Positions 12,286 through 13,396 of a DNA stretch of 13,396 nt are shown in pieces. A program made the position numbers and the translations under genes. Below the pieces are notes generated by a model, which saw only the letters and a program-made list of their open reading frames with translations, ran no database searches and was not told the origin of the DNA. This DNA is from Deltaproteobacteria bacterium. GTDB taxonomy: Bacteria; Myxococcota; UBA796; SXON01. How positions within the stretch are numbered: the first letter of the stretch is position 1; each line of letters starts with the position of its first letter. Location: positions 1-13,396 of the forward strand of contig CANKNP010000118.1 of the NCBI GenBank assembly GCA_947483545.1. Direction: 5' to 3'.

Positions 12286-13202
12286 TGGTCATCCCCGAGG
12301 CCGAGCGCAACGCGATCATCGCGGGGGTCCTGGCGCTGGTGCTCGGCGTTGCGGCTCAGTTCCGCTGGGCCCGGCTCACGCTTCCGTTCCTCTTTTTGAT
12401 CGCCTGCGGGGTGCTCACCCGGTTCAAGATGCTCGACCGCGGTTGGGCCCTGGAGAGCCTGCGCCTCGACGCGAGCTGGGGCGTGGGCGTGCCGCTCATT
12501 GCCTGGACGATGATCGCAGCCTTGGGGTTGATCCGCCTCTCAGGTTGGCCTGCGACCGTGCTGATCGGGGCTGTTCTCGGGGATCGGTTCGCAGCGATGG
12601 GGTTGGTCCTGGGCGAAGCGGACACGGGCCGTCGCGCGCGCCTGGTGCTCGCGGCCAGCGGCGCTTCGCTCATCGGCCTGACAGGCGGACCTGCCGCGTT
12701 GGTCCTTGGTTTTGGAGGCTGGCGCACGGCGGTGCTTGGGGGGGTGCTCGCGCTCGTCGGGTGGGCCGGACCGCCGCTGGCCAACGTGGTTCGCGAGCCC
12801 GGGTTGCCCAGGCAGGCAGGCCTTGCGGTGTTGAGCGGCGTGATCGCCGTGCTTGCGGGTTGGATCCTGATGGTGGGTGGCTCCGCCGATCTGATCGCCC
12901 AGGGGATCGAAGAAGCGCCGCTTTTTCTACCGCGGGCCTGGAAGCTCACGTGCTTCGCCGGAGCCGTGCTGGCCGGCGTGATCACGGACGAAGGCGTCGC
13001 GGCGATGGCAGCCCACGCGACGTTCGAGCGTGGCCTCGATCTCATGACCTCCGTGCCCAAAGACGTCGTGCGCGTCGGCATCGCCGTGGGGGGGGGCCTC
13101 CCGTTGCTGCTGCTCACGGGCAGTCGATTGCGCGTCGGGGTGCCCCTGTGGCTCTGCCAGGTCGCCATCGCGGCGATGTGGGCGCAGTGGTTTGTGACCT
13201 GA
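12285..13202 (+). CDS. Polytopic inner-membrane protein of unknown function
   Basis: The 305-residue protein starts at ATG 12285, sharing one base with the FAH stop. Hydrophobic segments at about 10-25, 31-45, 66-84, 88-108, 119-142, 148-166, 178-198, 221-240, 262-278 and 285-303 suggest 8 to 10 membrane spans. Acidic residues lie in or at hydrophobic stretches (Asp100 in GAVLGDRF; Asp234-Glu235 in GVITDEGVAAM), and Gly-rich TGGPAAL (133-139) may be a helix break. This looks more like a transporter or enzyme than a simple anchor. I do not recognise the family. Tight coupling to the three genes before it suggests it serves the same pathway, perhaps transport. Confidence 0.78.
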   Translation: MVIPEAERNAIIAGVLALVLGVAAQFRWARLTLPFLFLIACGVLTRFKMLDRGWALESLRLDASWGVGVPLIAWTMIAALGLIRLSGWPATVLIGAVLGDRFAAMGLVLGEADTGRRARLVLAASGASLIGLTGGPAALVLGFGGWRTAVLGGVLALVGWAGPPLANVVREPGLPRQAGLAVLSGVIAVLAGWILMVGGSADLIAQGIEEAPLFLPRAWKLTCFAGAVLAGVITDEGVAAMAAHATFERGLDLMTSVPKDVVRVGIAVGGGLPLLLLTGSRLRVGVPLWLCQVAIAAMWAQWFVT

Positions 13203-13232
13203 CGGGGAATGGGCGGGCTCTCGTCGATCCGC

Positions 13233-13244
13233 GCCCGGCCGGGC
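13233..13244. terminator. Palindrome between convergent gene ends, possible bidirectional terminator
   Basis: GCCCGGCCGGGC is a perfect 12-base palindrome in the 82-bp gap between the operon's last stop and the stop of the leftward edge gene. GGGCGG (13211-13216) could also pair with CCGCCC around 13257. No T tract follows on either strand, so termination is only suggested by position. Confidence 0.25.
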
Positions 13245-13284
13245 ATCGCTGTCTACCGCCCGTGAGCATCGGGCTGGCCCCCCC

Positions 13285-13396
13285 TCACCACGTCGCGATC
13301 GTCACCACCCCGAGGATCAACCCCACGCCCCCCGCCGCGTAACACCCGATGGCAAGCGGGTTGTTCCGCGCTTGCATCGTCTCCAGATCGTCGCGA
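13285..13396 (-). CDS. 3' end of a leftward gene with a C-terminal membrane segment (partial)
   Basis: Reading leftward from the window edge, 36 codons end in a TGA at 13287-13285. The visible C-terminus is a charged stretch RDDLETMQARNNP followed by a hydrophobic glycine-rich segment LAIGCYAAGGVGLILGVV and a final TIATW. This looks like a single C-terminal transmembrane helix, a layout seen in membrane-anchored proteins of this kind of genome. The start and most of the protein lie outside the window, so no family is assigned. It is convergent with the membrane protein gene of the operon. Confidence 0.6.
   Translation of the reverse strand, partial: RDDLETMQARNNPLAIGCYAAGGVGLILGVVTIATW

Noticed and set aside
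1..13396. Search for tRNA, rRNA, transposase, integrase or plasmid origin
   Set aside because: No cloverleaf, rRNA-like segment, DDE/tyrosine recombinase motif or iteron set was seen by reading. A dedicated RNA search could still find a small RNA.

Overview
The window is GC-rich (roughly two thirds G+C by eye), gene-dense DNA with strong third-position G/C bias. It carries many short-signal lipoproteins with D/T/G-rich linkers, an FG-GAP surface protein, a clostripain-type peptidase with a PKD-like domain, and calcium-binding RTX-type repeats. Together these suggest a myxobacterium-like member of the former Deltaproteobacteria (Myxococcota). That placement is inferred from gene style only; there is no rRNA or marker gene to confirm it.

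Layout. (1) 1-62: the 5' end of a leftward gene that runs off the edge. (2) 220-2888, rightward: a Cys-rich RTX-repeat protein followed 5 nt later by an FG-GAP repeat lipoprotein. The RTX gene has a 13-nt poly(C) tract just after its best-placed start codon, and the signal peptide is out of frame by one C. (3) 2887-3459: a gene-free island with several small repeat families: heptads, octamers, and two copies of a palindromic REP-like element related by a compensatory base-pair change. (4) 3460-7597, leftward: a clostripain-family lipoprotein peptidase, then an acyl-AMP/CoA ligase translationally coupled (ATGA) to an LpxL/HtrB-like acyltransferase with a non-acidic residue in its HX4(D/E) motif. 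(5) 7598-7842: a divergent intergenic region with an almost perfect 13-bp inverted repeat. (6) 7843-9805: two convergent small lipoproteins, a small membrane protein, and a cupin whose 3' end overlaps the membrane protein gene tail to tail by 13 bp. (7) 9866-13202, rightward: a compact four-gene unit of adenosine-kinase-like PfkB kinase, SIR2-like protein with altered catalytic motifs, FAH-family hydrolase and polytopic membrane protein. The junctions are ATGA overlap, 3-nt gap and 1-nt overlap. (8) 13285-13396: the 3' end of a leftward gene with a C-terminal membrane segment.

How the genes may work together. The left half looks like cell-surface and secreted functions: Ca-binding repeats, lipoproteins, a protease and acyl activation/transfer to an envelope lipid. 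The right operon pairs small-molecule enzymes with a probable SIR2 pseudo-enzyme. No mobile element, tRNA, rRNA or CRISPR array was seen. The most unusual points are the poly(C) frame switch candidate, the degenerate SIR2 protein coupled to a nucleoside-kinase homologue, and the repeat island.
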